A DNA stretch of 64,000 nucleotides, from positions 1,594,001 through 1,658,000 of the forward strand of contig NW_018344106.1 of the NCBI RefSeq assembly GCF_002099425.1. Direction: 5' to 3'. This stretch comes from Phascolarctos cinereus. Lineage: Eukaryota > Chordata > Mammalia > Diprotodontia > Phascolarctidae. The notes below the pieces were generated by a model that saw only the letters and a list, made by a program, of their open reading frames with translations, had not been told where the DNA came from and searched no databases. Below, piece after piece: positions 23,050 through 33,800 of this stretch; the first letter of the stretch is position 1, and each line of letters starts with the position of its first letter. The translations under genes and the position numbers were made by a program.

Positions 23050-23074
23050 CCGCCGCCGCCGCCGCCGCCGCCGC
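23050..23074. repeat. (CCG)8 trinucleotide repeat in probable 5' UTR
   Basis: About eight CCG units lie roughly 125-150 bases upstream of the UBE2G1 start codon. In RNA they would form a stable GC-rich structure. Such tracts vary in length between individuals. Confidence 0.8.
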
Positions 23075-23199
23075 CCGGGCCTCGGGCTCCCCGGACCCGC
23101 GTCGGCCCGGCCCCAGCGGACAAGCCAAGGAGCGAGTGAGCGCCGGCCGCCCGCGGGCCCGCCTCGGCCCGGCCTGGCTCGGCCCGGCCCGGCCGGAGG

Positions 23200-23245
23200 A
23201 TGACGGAGCTGCAGTCAGCGCTGCTCCTGCGGAGGCAGCTGGCAG
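23200..23245 (+). CDS. UBE2G1: UBE2G1 coding exon 1 (residues 1-15 plus first base of codon 16)
   Basis: It codes MTELQSALLLRRQLA and ends with one base of the Glu16 codon, followed by the donor GTGAGC at 23246. The exon lies inside the CpG island, as expected for a housekeeping E2. The 5' UTR is contiguous upstream; its start cannot be fixed from sequence alone. If the donor is not used the frame stays open to a TAG at 23821-23823. Confidence 0.96.
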
Positions 23246-24802
23246 GTGAGCTGGACCCGGGCTCCGATCCCTCCCCGGGGGGGGGCCCTTTGTGTGCCCG
23301 CAGCCCCCCGGGCGGCCCCCTTTGTCCGGCCCCGCCCCGCCCGGGCCCCTTTGTCCGCGCCGCCCCAGCCGCCCCCCTCCTGGGGCCACCCCGGGGGCCG
23401 GGGCTCCAGCGGGGAGCCCGGCGGCAACGGGGTACGGGAAAGGCGGCGGGGGGCGGGGGGCGGGCGGCCGGGCGTGCGCAGTGGGCGCCCGGCGCGGCCC
23501 TCGGCGCAGGCGCAGGCGCGCTGGGCCCGGGAGGCGCCTGGCCGCTTCACAATGCAGCCCCACGTGTGGCTGGATTTAAAGAGAAAGGGCCCGGGGGCAT
23601 CCCCCTCTCCCCCGGGACTGGATCCCGGGCCTTGTCCCCGCGGGTCCAGCCGCGTGGCGGAGCCCAGCCCCTGGTGGGTGGGGGCCTTTGGGACCCCGGC
23701 TCTTGGGCTCCTCGGTGCCTCTTGGCTGGGCGGCGCCGCCCCGAGCTCCGGTCCTCGGGAAGCCAGGGGGTGATGACCCCCAGGGACAGAGAGGCCCCCG
23801 CCCCGGCCCCTATTTCTCTTTAGACACCCAGACTTGGATGGAGGGGAAGATTCACCGGGTGGTGGGAACCAGTGAAGACGATGCCAGCCAGCAGGTCGAT
23901 AGAACATGGCTACTTTTCCTGAAGGGGATTCAGACCGGTTAAACAAACCTTTACCAAATGCCACGTTCTGTGCCAGGTAGAGGGGAAACAGAAAAGGAAA
24001 GGGTCTTCCCTCCAGGAAACCTCCTCTGCTGGGGGGCTGCCACCGGTACCCAGAGAGCCAAATTACCGAGGAGTATGCTGGTGGGTCAGGATCAGCTTCC
24101 TGAGTGGGAGCTTTGAAGGAAGCTGGGGAATGGTGAAGAGGAAGGGAGGGAGGCATTCCTGGCATCGGGCACAGCCTATGCAAAGATTCGGACACAAGAG
24201 ATGGCATGTTCTGTTAGACTGTGGCCAGCAAACAGGCCAGTCTGGCCAAGCAGCACTCTGTAAAGATGAGCCTGCAGTGACCTGGGTGGAGGCTGGCTGC
24301 CAAATTGTAAAGGGCTTTAAAAACCAAATAGAGAGGATTTTGTTTGCTGAGTGGGGGCAGTGACCAGGGCAGGCCCATGGGTGGAGGCAGGAATATCTAC
24401 TCTCAGACTAGGCCCAGGTAGGGGTGCTTGGCATGGTTTATAGGGCTTTGTCAATGTCCCTCCTTGTGGGGGCAGGGCGGGAACAGAAACAGAAAATGAG
24501 GGGGCCCAGTCCCTTTCTCCGAATCCCCTCAAACTTAGTGATTTTATTTTACTTTATTTTGCCTTTTTTTTTTTTTTGGTGAGGCAATTGGGGTTAAGTG
24601 ACTTGCGCAGGGTCACAGAGCTAGTAAGTATCATGTGTCTGAGACTGGATTTGAACTCATGGCCTCCTAACTTCAAGGCCAGAGCTCTATCCACTGCGCC
24701 ACCTAGCTACCCCAAACTTAGTGATTTTAGTAAAGATTGTTTGATAAACTTGATAATGGTTGACTGGAATGATGAGCCTGCCATACATTAACAGTAGGAA
24801 AA

Positions 24803-24833
<31 letters not shown>

Positions 24834-27800
24834 ACGTAATTTCTTTCTTAGACTATGCTCCCTTGAGGGGTACCAAGTGCCAAGGCATGTCAGCATCTGT
24901 TAGTAACATGACATCTCATGGTGTAAGTACAGGGCTAGTAATGTGTCTGTACCCTGTAAGAAATCGAGCAGCCAGGGGCCGCTGTAGTGCGCAGAGTGCT
25001 GGGCCTGGAGTCCAGGATGGCTTGTCAGCCTGAGTTCAAATCTGGCCTCAGACACTAGCTGTGTGACTTCACTGTTTGCCTCAGTTTCCTCATCTGTAAA
25101 ATGAGGATCCTAGAGAAGGAAATGGCCCACCACCCCAGTATCTTTGCCAAGAAAATCCCCCAAATGGGGTCACAGAGAGTGAGACTTCACTGAAACCACT
25201 GAACAAACTGAGAAACAGCTGGCTAACTTTCCAAGGTTAACGGGATCATTGGGGTTGTATCTGGGCAGAGCACAAGTGGAAAAGAAAGAAGAGCTAATTA
25301 CACTGTATTGCTTCTGTGAAGGACAATTCCTTTTTTTTATTAACCCAACTCCACCAACAGTGTCCTTTCTGTCGGGAGCTCACCTTAAAAATTCTGAACC
25401 CCGTCAAGTCTTCACAGCACGCAGACAATAATAACCTGCTGGATTTGTTTATCCACTGCCCCCTGAGTTTAGTTTTTGATATCTCTTTTATGCACAAAAC
25501 TAGCTTCCAAAAGAAAAATATAAGTAAGTTCCCTGACTTAGCCATTCGAGGGCTAGTGGCTTTGACCCACTCATTAGCCTTTGGGAAGCTTTTGTGAAAC
25601 TTTAAAAATAGGAAATAAATATCTATTGCCAACTTAGAGGCTGTCAGCAGCAGCCGGGGAGACCATCTGCAGTCACCCCGTAGCCCAGACTTGGGCATGT
25701 CCCCCCGGTGCCACTTTGAGGTAGAGACAGACTGATAGGAACGTTACCTTTCCAGAGAATAAGCCAATTTAACACACACTGGTAGTAGTGCAGAAAAGGA
25801 CTTAGAACACTGTCCGAGTGTTTTTGTCTCTTTGAGATGAGCCTCTGTCACCAGCACGGATACGTAGTGCGCATTCTGTGTTCCGCAGCATCATAGACAC
25901 TTAACACCCCCCTGGTACCGTGGTTCTTCTGGGCCTAACCCGGCTGCTTAGAAAGGCCGGAGGGGTGTCCTTTGGCATGGAACGAGCTTGGAGATGATGT
26001 TAAGGGTTTGAACTGTGGAAGAGGGATCCAGCTTGGCCCTAGAGAAGAGATGAAAACAGGGAGGTGGAGGGAAAACGCAAAGGCTCCATGGTGTTGCCGT
26101 CGCCCTGGCCAAACCCTTTCTTTTCCAGTCTGCCTTTAGAAATGAAGGCCAGAACCCATTATCTTAACCTGTAGAGGGCCCGAGGCATCTTGGCAAAGTC
26201 CAAATGGATCTGGTGCTTACCTGTTGCAAGCCTGTAAATGTTTTTAAAGTTTCTCCGACCTTAGAATATGGAGGTTTTGTTTTCTGACATAGAGGGTTGT
26301 GTTTCTTAACTGTAGATAGTAATGAAAACCCTGTCTCAGCACTTTTCTGGGGTACAGTTGTTTAATGTTGGGCGGATGCAAAGATTCAGAGGAAGAGCTC
26401 ATTTGACTGTGTTAGACCTCAGAGCAGGAGGGAATTGGCGAGAAGCCAGCTGGCCTCCAGTTCGGCAGCACTGCCTGCCCCGGGTTCAGGGGCTGGTTTT
26501 AAAAATTGCTCAATTTGTTCTGGTGAGATAGGAGAAGCAGAGAGCACATTAGACAGATTCAGAGAAACCTGGGAAGACTTGGGTGAACGGATGGGCAGAG
26601 CAAAGTACCCAGAACCTGGAGGACAAGTTCTCCAAGGACATGGGCTTTTCATAAAGGAAAGGAGATGGCAAAAGACTTTCAGACTCAGGTTGAGTCGCGG
26701 TTCTCGAGAGGTGGTGACCCCGGGGGCAGAATGAAACGTGAGTTTTCAGACAGAGCCAGCGGTGGATTTGTTTGGCTTGGCTCCCCTTGTTCTAAGGGGG
26801 GCAGTGTGGGTGGAAAGAGTAGGAGGGTAGCAGGGAGAGATAGTGATGTGAAACGAGGAGAAGAGAAAGAACAGCAGGGAAACACTGAAAAAGCAAGGAG
26901 CGGGAGGGAACACCCAGTGTTCGATGGAAGGGATGCTTTACAAAACCAGGATGCCTGTCACAGGCTCCTTGTTCGCTGTGAGATCCTCATTTGGGGCTTT
27001 TTAGAGTGAAGTATTGCAGTGTGTCAATGTTTAAGTTATAGTAAACGTTATTTTTAAAGTAAGTGAATTTGGGCTGTTGAAAGAACACTGGCTGAGGAAT
27101 CTGAGGGAGGCCTGGGTTCAGACCCTGCCCAGTGAGCCCGTGGGAGGTTTCCTTTCCCCTTGGGTGGCCCAGGGTTCCTCACCTCAGGCAGCACACTCCT
27201 CTGCCACTGGCTGAGCAGGATTTTGATGCGCAGAGGCCTTCCTGACCGGCCTCTACTAAGAATCAGAGAGTGGCCCCAGGACGTGTCTCATGAGCAGATG
27301 GGGTGGATGGGAGGTGCCCACCAAGAAGATCCCTTGAAACTCAAGTGGGAAGGCGAGCTTTTTTCTCACCCTTGAAATGTGATGCTGTTCTTTTTGGGCT
27401 TCTCAGGACTATGGTCTTTGCTCAGGTGGACAGGGGAATAGAAAAAGGGAAGCCCTTGTGCGAAAGGAGCTTTGTTTGAGAGACTTACTTCCAATACTGA
27501 GGCGTTTCTGTCCTCCTGGGTAGACTCTTCCTTTTCCCCAAGAGCCCTTGCAGGCGAGGGCACAGGCCGCCAGACCTCCTCACCTCCCCTTTTTCCTCTC
27601 TGCTCAGTCTCCATGTCGCTTCTCCTCTCTGCCGCCAGGCAGGGTCCCTGCCTGCCACCTGTCAGTGATGCCCCCACGCCTCCTTTTCACAGAGGGCCGC
27701 CTTGGGCTCTCCCTGAATCTTGATATCAATCCTGGCCCTACCTTATTGTCCCTAGGTCACGGTAGCAGCCTTCCTCCACTTGCTGTCCCCCATTCTGCTA

Positions 27801-30800
27801 CTTCCATAGCACTTGGAAGACTGCAGGAAATGCTGGCCAGCTGTTCTTACAGGACTCCCTCTCCCGCTGGGGGGGAGGTGCTGAGACCGGACTGCAGGCA
27901 CCCATGTGAGGTCACAGACCTGGCTGCCCTTCACTGGCTGGGCTTCCTGGGTGTTCCTTTTCCATCCCACCACCACGAAGCAGTGCTTCACACCCCAGCT
28001 CTGCTCTCATCAGAAAATGAGAGGGGACTCGGCTAGAGGCGTCAGATGCGGGGAGGCCTGTACCAAGATCTCTAACCAATGAGAGGACGGTAAAACGTAA
28101 GCCAGGTTGCTGTGTCTGCTGCTCCCAGCTCTTCTTTCATTATTGGTACGTTTCCTTTTCTCCTCTCGAGGCCACAGGCTTCTCTCTGCTTGGCTTGCTT
28201 TGGTGTCCCAGTGGTACGCACAGTAGGTTCTCAGTAAATACCTGTTGGTGCATGAATGGATGACTGGCATGTTGGGAGGTCACCTGTGTAGAATCCTATT
28301 TTAATTAGTTTAACAGGGCTTCAGATTACCAAGCTGCTTCCCAGCTGGTCAGATTACATAGATCCTTGGAAGCATCCAAGTATGTATAGACATAAAGAGG
28401 GCTTTTTTTTTTCCAGTGGCCCGTGCAGCCAAGCTCTCGATTACTTTGAAATCTATCCTTGTGTTCAGGTTAACCAAAAGATAATTTTAAAAAGACATTG
28501 GGTTAGTTTTCCTTTTGCATATAAAACTGATGGGTTTTTGAAAAGTTATAATACGGTATTGAGTCGTTCGTCCTGTTTCCAGTCCTGATCTGCTAGAGAG
28601 GGCTGGGAGGTGTCCAGGGTCAACTGAACTAGGAACTATGTGTTTCTCTTTAGAAATGATGATGTGGAAGGGATGGAAGAAGGGTGATTTTCCCCTCTTC
28701 TCTGTGCCTGTAGATAAGTGGGATGGGGTCTCATAGTCCCTCAAGTCACAGCAGGCAGCATTGCTGTATTGGCTCAGCACCCAGAAGTCCTTGCCCTCCC
28801 ACCCGTGTGGGCATGGAAGGGGATCCTTCTCCTGTCACCCCATGGAATCTCGATGCCCACTTGACACAGAGAGAGGAGGTGCCTCCCCTTCCTTCCTCTC
28901 TCCTTTCCATTTGGCCAGATTCCCCTTTCTGGACACTTGGGTGGCCATTTCAGGGGGGTTGCTATCTGTGGAGCTGGTGGAGAAGCTTTGCTAAGAGGAA
29001 GGCTTTCAGGGGGCATGGTTTTGTGGGCCAAGGTGGAGAAAGAGTGAAATTGACCCTCCAGAGGCTACATTGTAACCCTTGGGTGCCTGAAGTCATGGAA
29101 GGGGCCGGCAAACTCAGGCGCCTGAAGGAGCAGAGTCGGCTCCCTTCCCCCTGCACTGCCTGCCCTCTCTGCGCTTCTCGGGGCCCAATGGGGAGCCAGC
29201 CTTGTCTTCTTGTCCCCAGGGTTAGGATGCAGCTCCAGCAGCAGTATGTGCTCGGGCCTTTGGGTGCCGGTCTCACACTTAGAGGAGCCGCGGTCACATT
29301 CAGGTTTTTGCTTCTTTTTCCCACCTCTGTAGCGGCAGACAGGGCCTCCAGGACTGAGGCCATTTTTTATTCTTCTGTTATTGGTTGATGTGGCCAGCCT
29401 CTCCGTGACTGTGAGGGCTACTTCTTGGAGGCCAGAATAACTGGGCAGAACTAGCCAGGTACTGGGCTCTGCCAGCAGAGCCTTCAGGAACCTAGGGTCA
29501 CCTTCACACCGGGAGAAGGGAAGAAAGGAAAGCATGAAGGCTTTATTAAGCACCCACTGGGTACCAGGCACTACTGTTAACCTCATTTGATCCAGCAGCC
29601 TGGGGAGGGCTAGGCTGGTTTTATCCCCATTTTACAGATGACGAAACTGAGGCAGAGAAAAGCTAAGCGACTTGGCCAGGATTACACAGCTAACGAATGC
29701 CTGAGGCAGGATTTGGACTTGAGGCTTCCTGACTCCAGCAGGACATCTGGGGATTGCTTTCCTGATGGAGTTTACAGAACTGGTCCCCCAAAACTGGCCT
29801 GGTGCCTTGAACCATCTTGTGGGATCTATATGTCATCCTGGTTTTTCCCCCACCTTTCACCACTTCTGCCATCTTGCTTCTTTTCTTTCTGTTGTATAAG
29901 TGCAGGCATTCTCCCCTTGTTCTGTCCACGCACCTCCTCTCTCGTCCTTGTTAATCTCATCCACACCTTTTCACCCATGGCCTCTGGAGAGGATTCTCCA
30001 AACTAGATCTCTTACACATTCCCATTCAACAATCATTTATTAAACAGCTGCTCCTGGCTGTCCTCGTGCTGGGGAGACACAGACACACAAAAAAACGCTC
30101 TTGACCCCAAGGAAGGAGCTCATCTTGACTTGGGGAAAAGCACCTTGTAACCCCCTCCCCCCAAGTAATTTCAGGGGAAGAAGAACACTCATTCCCGATG
30201 TGCCCAGGCGAGGAGGGAGGGGGGCAGGGCACTGCTACAACTGAGGGTAGGGGTTTTTGGCGAGCCAGTGAGAGGAGCGCCCACGAGGAGGAGGGATCTG
30301 AGACCAGCTCAGACAGATAGGGCTGCTGGAGTTTATGGAGGGTGGCTGGGAAAGGGGAGGGACAGCAGGAGGCTGAGAGAGGTGACCAGGGCCCAGCACA
30401 GGGTGGTGGCCGTGTGGAAAAGGGCAGAGAGAGGAGCAATGATTGGAAGGTTTGGCTTTACAAGACTTGCTGAGAGGAGAGACTGAGAGTCAGTCAGGAA
30501 TGGCCATCTGATGTGAAACGTGGATGAGGAGGAAGCTGGCAGGGGGTCTGACACAAGGAGCAGAGTTGAGGAAGAAGCTTGGCTTGTAGGGGGAGGGGTC
30601 CCGTTTTGGATGAGGCTGAATCCCAGGTGCTTGTGGAACACATGGGTGAAGCTGTCCCTCTGATGGAAGTCACTGTGGTGAGCTTGGAGCTCAGCCCAGG
30701 GCTGAGGCCTCCGGAGTCATCTACATAGCAATGACCCTTAAGCCATTGGTGCCCCTGATGAGATTTCCCAGGGGGGAAGAGAAGATCAGGATGGAGCGCT

Positions 30801-33800
30801 GGGGTAGGCCTGCGTAGAGGAGGGGGTACACAGGCAATGATCAGGAGATGGAGAAGGGCCACAAGCACCTGGAGAGAGGTCCAGAGGGGAGGCCTGAGCA
30901 GCAGCTGAAGACTGAGCAATTCAGAGGCTCTTGGTTATGAGGGGCAGAGGCAGAGGGAGGAGACAGCTTATCACAAGTGGGGGGGTAGCCAGATTGAAAA
31001 CGCCTGAAGGGTAATTGGGAGAAAGTTGAGGTAGCAAGGACAGACAGTTTTTTCAGGGAGTTTATCTGTGAAAGGGAAGAGAAATGGAAAGTGATAGCTT
31101 AAGGGCAAGATGGGTGGTCAGAGGAAATTAGGGAAGGAGGGGGGAGATAGGGGCTTGTTTTTAGTTGCAGGGAAGGAACAGAAGGGTAGATGGAGGGAAA
31201 CTGGAGATGATGGAAGAGGCAGGACCCAGGGTCATGTGGCAGCCCACTCTTCTTCCTTCCCCTCCGTCTGCGTAAGCACATTTCTCTACCTGGAGGCACA
31301 AGCTCACACACACACACACCCATTCTTCCAGTCACCCAAGACTGAAAACTCTAGGTCAGTGGAAGAGTGTTCTGGCCTCATAGGGAGGTCCCTGAGGTTT
31401 CTGTCTGACTCCTTTCAGAGTTGATGTAGGAGAAAGCAGTGGATTTAGAGTTGTCATCTTCAAATTCTTACTCTTTTTTATTGCCTTGGGGACTGTGGGA
31501 AGTCACTAAATTTCTTGGGGCCCCGTTTCTTCATCTGTAAACTTAGGAAGTTAGAATAAATGATTGATAAAGCCCTTATGACCATGTGTCTGTGCTGTTC
31601 ACCTCTTGAGGCAGTCTGTTCTACTCTGGGGCCACTCACTGTTGCTTGGTGGCACAGTGGACAGAGCGCTGGGCCTGGAGTCAGGAAGACTCATCTCCCT
31701 GAGTTCAAATCCAGCCTCAGACGCTAACTGAGTGACCCTGGACAAGTCACTTCACCCTGTTTGCCTTAGTTTCCTCATCTGTAAAATGAGCTGGAGAAGG
31801 AAAAGGCAAACTGCTCCAGTATCTCTGCTGAGAAAACCCCACATGAAGGCATGAAGAGACAGATATGACTGAAAAACAACAACTGTTGTTGGGAAGCTTT
31901 TCTTAGTCGAGCCAGAGCTGTCACACTTCCCCTTCCTTCTACTTCTGCCCTCCTTGCTTGTCCTTCACATGATGAATCTTAGCAGTCATCTCCCGTCCCC
32001 CTCCATTTTGTTCTGCTTGGGGGTTGGCAGGTGACCTCTAAGGCTGTGCTAAGGGAGCACGTCCTCCCAGCCTGATGCCAAGTAGGCTGAGGATCCTGTG
32101 TCTTTGGAGAGCTGGTGGTCTTCAGAGTTCATGGAGTCCAGCCTGCTCATGTTAGAGAAGTTTAGACCTGGGGAGGTCCCGGCCCCGGCCCCTGTGTGCC
32201 TGGCGCCCAGCAGCAGCTGAATCACTCACTGTGAATTGGATGGCCTGGACCCCCCCCCCATCCTAGTCCCCCGTGTACAGCATCTGTGCTGTGTTATCCA
32301 GAAGGAAATTGAGGTTTTCATCTCTGGAGTGCTCAGGGCAGAGTATGGTCGGGTCAGCCTGGCACTACAGGCTGGGCCCTGGTCTCCTCCCCCACATCCA
32401 GTCACCACTCAGGGAGCATTGGTTCTAATGGTCTCTTCTGGGCCCTTCCCCATTGCCTGACTGCTGGCTCACTTGCCTTCTCAATGGACAGGGGAGGGAA
32501 AGAAAGAATGTGGAACTCAGATTTAAAAAAAAATATTAAAAATAAATAACAAATTTAAAAACAATTACTAAAAAAAGGGGGGGAAGGGGACTCTGATTCT
32601 GTGCCTGAGTTCAAGAAATGGAATGTGTTGTATCTGAGGAAGAAGCCAATAGGCTAAAGAGAGGAGTGTAAAAAGCCTGGAAAAGTAGGAAGAGGTGGGG
32701 CTTTGGAGAGCTAGAAATGCTGAGCAAGGACTTCCTGTGTGATGTAAGCCTAGAGTTGGGTGGGGTGGAGAGGTGAGGAGATGTCCAGGTGGGATAGATC
32801 TGGTAGGAGAAAGGCTTTGGGCAGCCCCTGTGGTTAGTGGCAAAGATGCAGAGGGGAACAAGGGGTCCTGGGAAGGAATGGCCCCACCTGCTGGTCATAG
32901 GAGAACCAGGAGAGTCAGTGCCTGTTTAGGACCAAGGAGGGGGAGGGGGGACACAGACACTGCAGTGCAGCAGAAGTGCACCTTCTGTGCCCTAGAGTGG
33001 ACAATTCCAGCCCAATGTGGAGCTTGGACGCTAGAGCACCTCTCTCCAAAGAAGGCTCCGGCTACCTTCTCTAGGGTTCCTTTTTTCCTTCAGTCTTTAG
33101 TGGTTCACCGTTGCTATAGAATAAAATCCAAGCTGGTGCTCAGGCCAATCTTCCATCATGTTCAGGTTTATCTCCCCCTCCTGTCCTCCTCCCTGGACCT
33201 CTGCCTTGTTTGGCCTGCAGTGCTGAAGTGCACTGCTCCCCATCCTGTCTCCCCTTAAACCTAATGGATCCTGAGATCCACCTGCCATGAAGCTTTTCCA
33301 CCCAGCTCCTGGGGGGACCTGGGAAAGCAGCAGTAACCTTAAAGGAACATAAAGGGGCCACAGAGGCTAAGTGACTGTGGAAAGGTGGGAACCGATGCAG
33401 GGTTAGGGGAGAGGGAAGCTGAGCAGCACCTGTGCCAAAGCAGAAATAGGACCAAGGCTGGAGGGGCTGGGAGGCTGAAAGGCCAGGTTGAGAACTCTAC
33501 CTGTTACCTCTGCAGGGCACACTTTGCCCATTAAATACTCACTGAATGAGTTCACTGTACAGGGAGAGTGTCTTTCTGTGAGGCTCGATAGACTTGACTA
33601 ACAGTTTTTTCTCTCAGAAGACTGGGGAAAGGGGCAGGGAAAAGGCCTCCCAACACTGAGTTCTACCCAAAAGGAAGCTGGGACCAGAACCTACAGCGCA
33701 AAGTAACCCTGTGCCGCCTCACAGCTCGTGGTGACCGGTGACCTCAGACCGGGACGGGAGGGCATGTTTGAGTCACATTTTCCCAGAATTGGTTTGGTGT

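Larger units (their letters stand above)
22618..23139 (+). other. Upstream ORF, in frame with UBE2G1, with strong Kozak context
   Basis: The ATG at 22618 sits in GCCACCATGG, the textbook vertebrate Kozak sequence. The 173-codon frame is Arg-, Pro-, Gly- and Ala-rich, has no domain I recognise, and ends at TGA 23137-23139. It is in the same frame as the UBE2G1 ATG at 23200, with 20 sense codons and no further stop between. High GC content makes long open frames likely by chance. Whether it is transcribed depends on where the start site lies. I would not call it a protein without ribosome-profiling data. Confidence 0.35.
22380..23820 (+). promoter_or_regulatory. UBE2G1: CpG-island promoter of UBE2G1 with 5' UTR, exon 1 and start of intron 1
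   Basis: CpG is dense here and depleted on both sides. I see no TATA box. GC-rich motifs include CCCCGCCCC-type Sp sites and NRF1-like elements. The start site is probably within roughly 22700-23150, but this is inference; nothing in the sequence fixes it. The left edge abuts the 3' end of an L2 element at about 22372, and an L2 antisense fragment begins about 110 bases beyond the right edge. Confidence 0.88.

Noticed and set aside
22655-23563. A 302-codon antisense frame in the CpG island
   Set aside because: It is a low-complexity Arg/Pro/Ala/Gly sequence, the shadow of the GC-rich promoter.
23215-24207. A 330-codon antisense open frame over the CpG island
   Set aside because: It runs across exon 1, intron 1 and an L2 fragment. 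Its composition is explained by high GC content and lack of stops.
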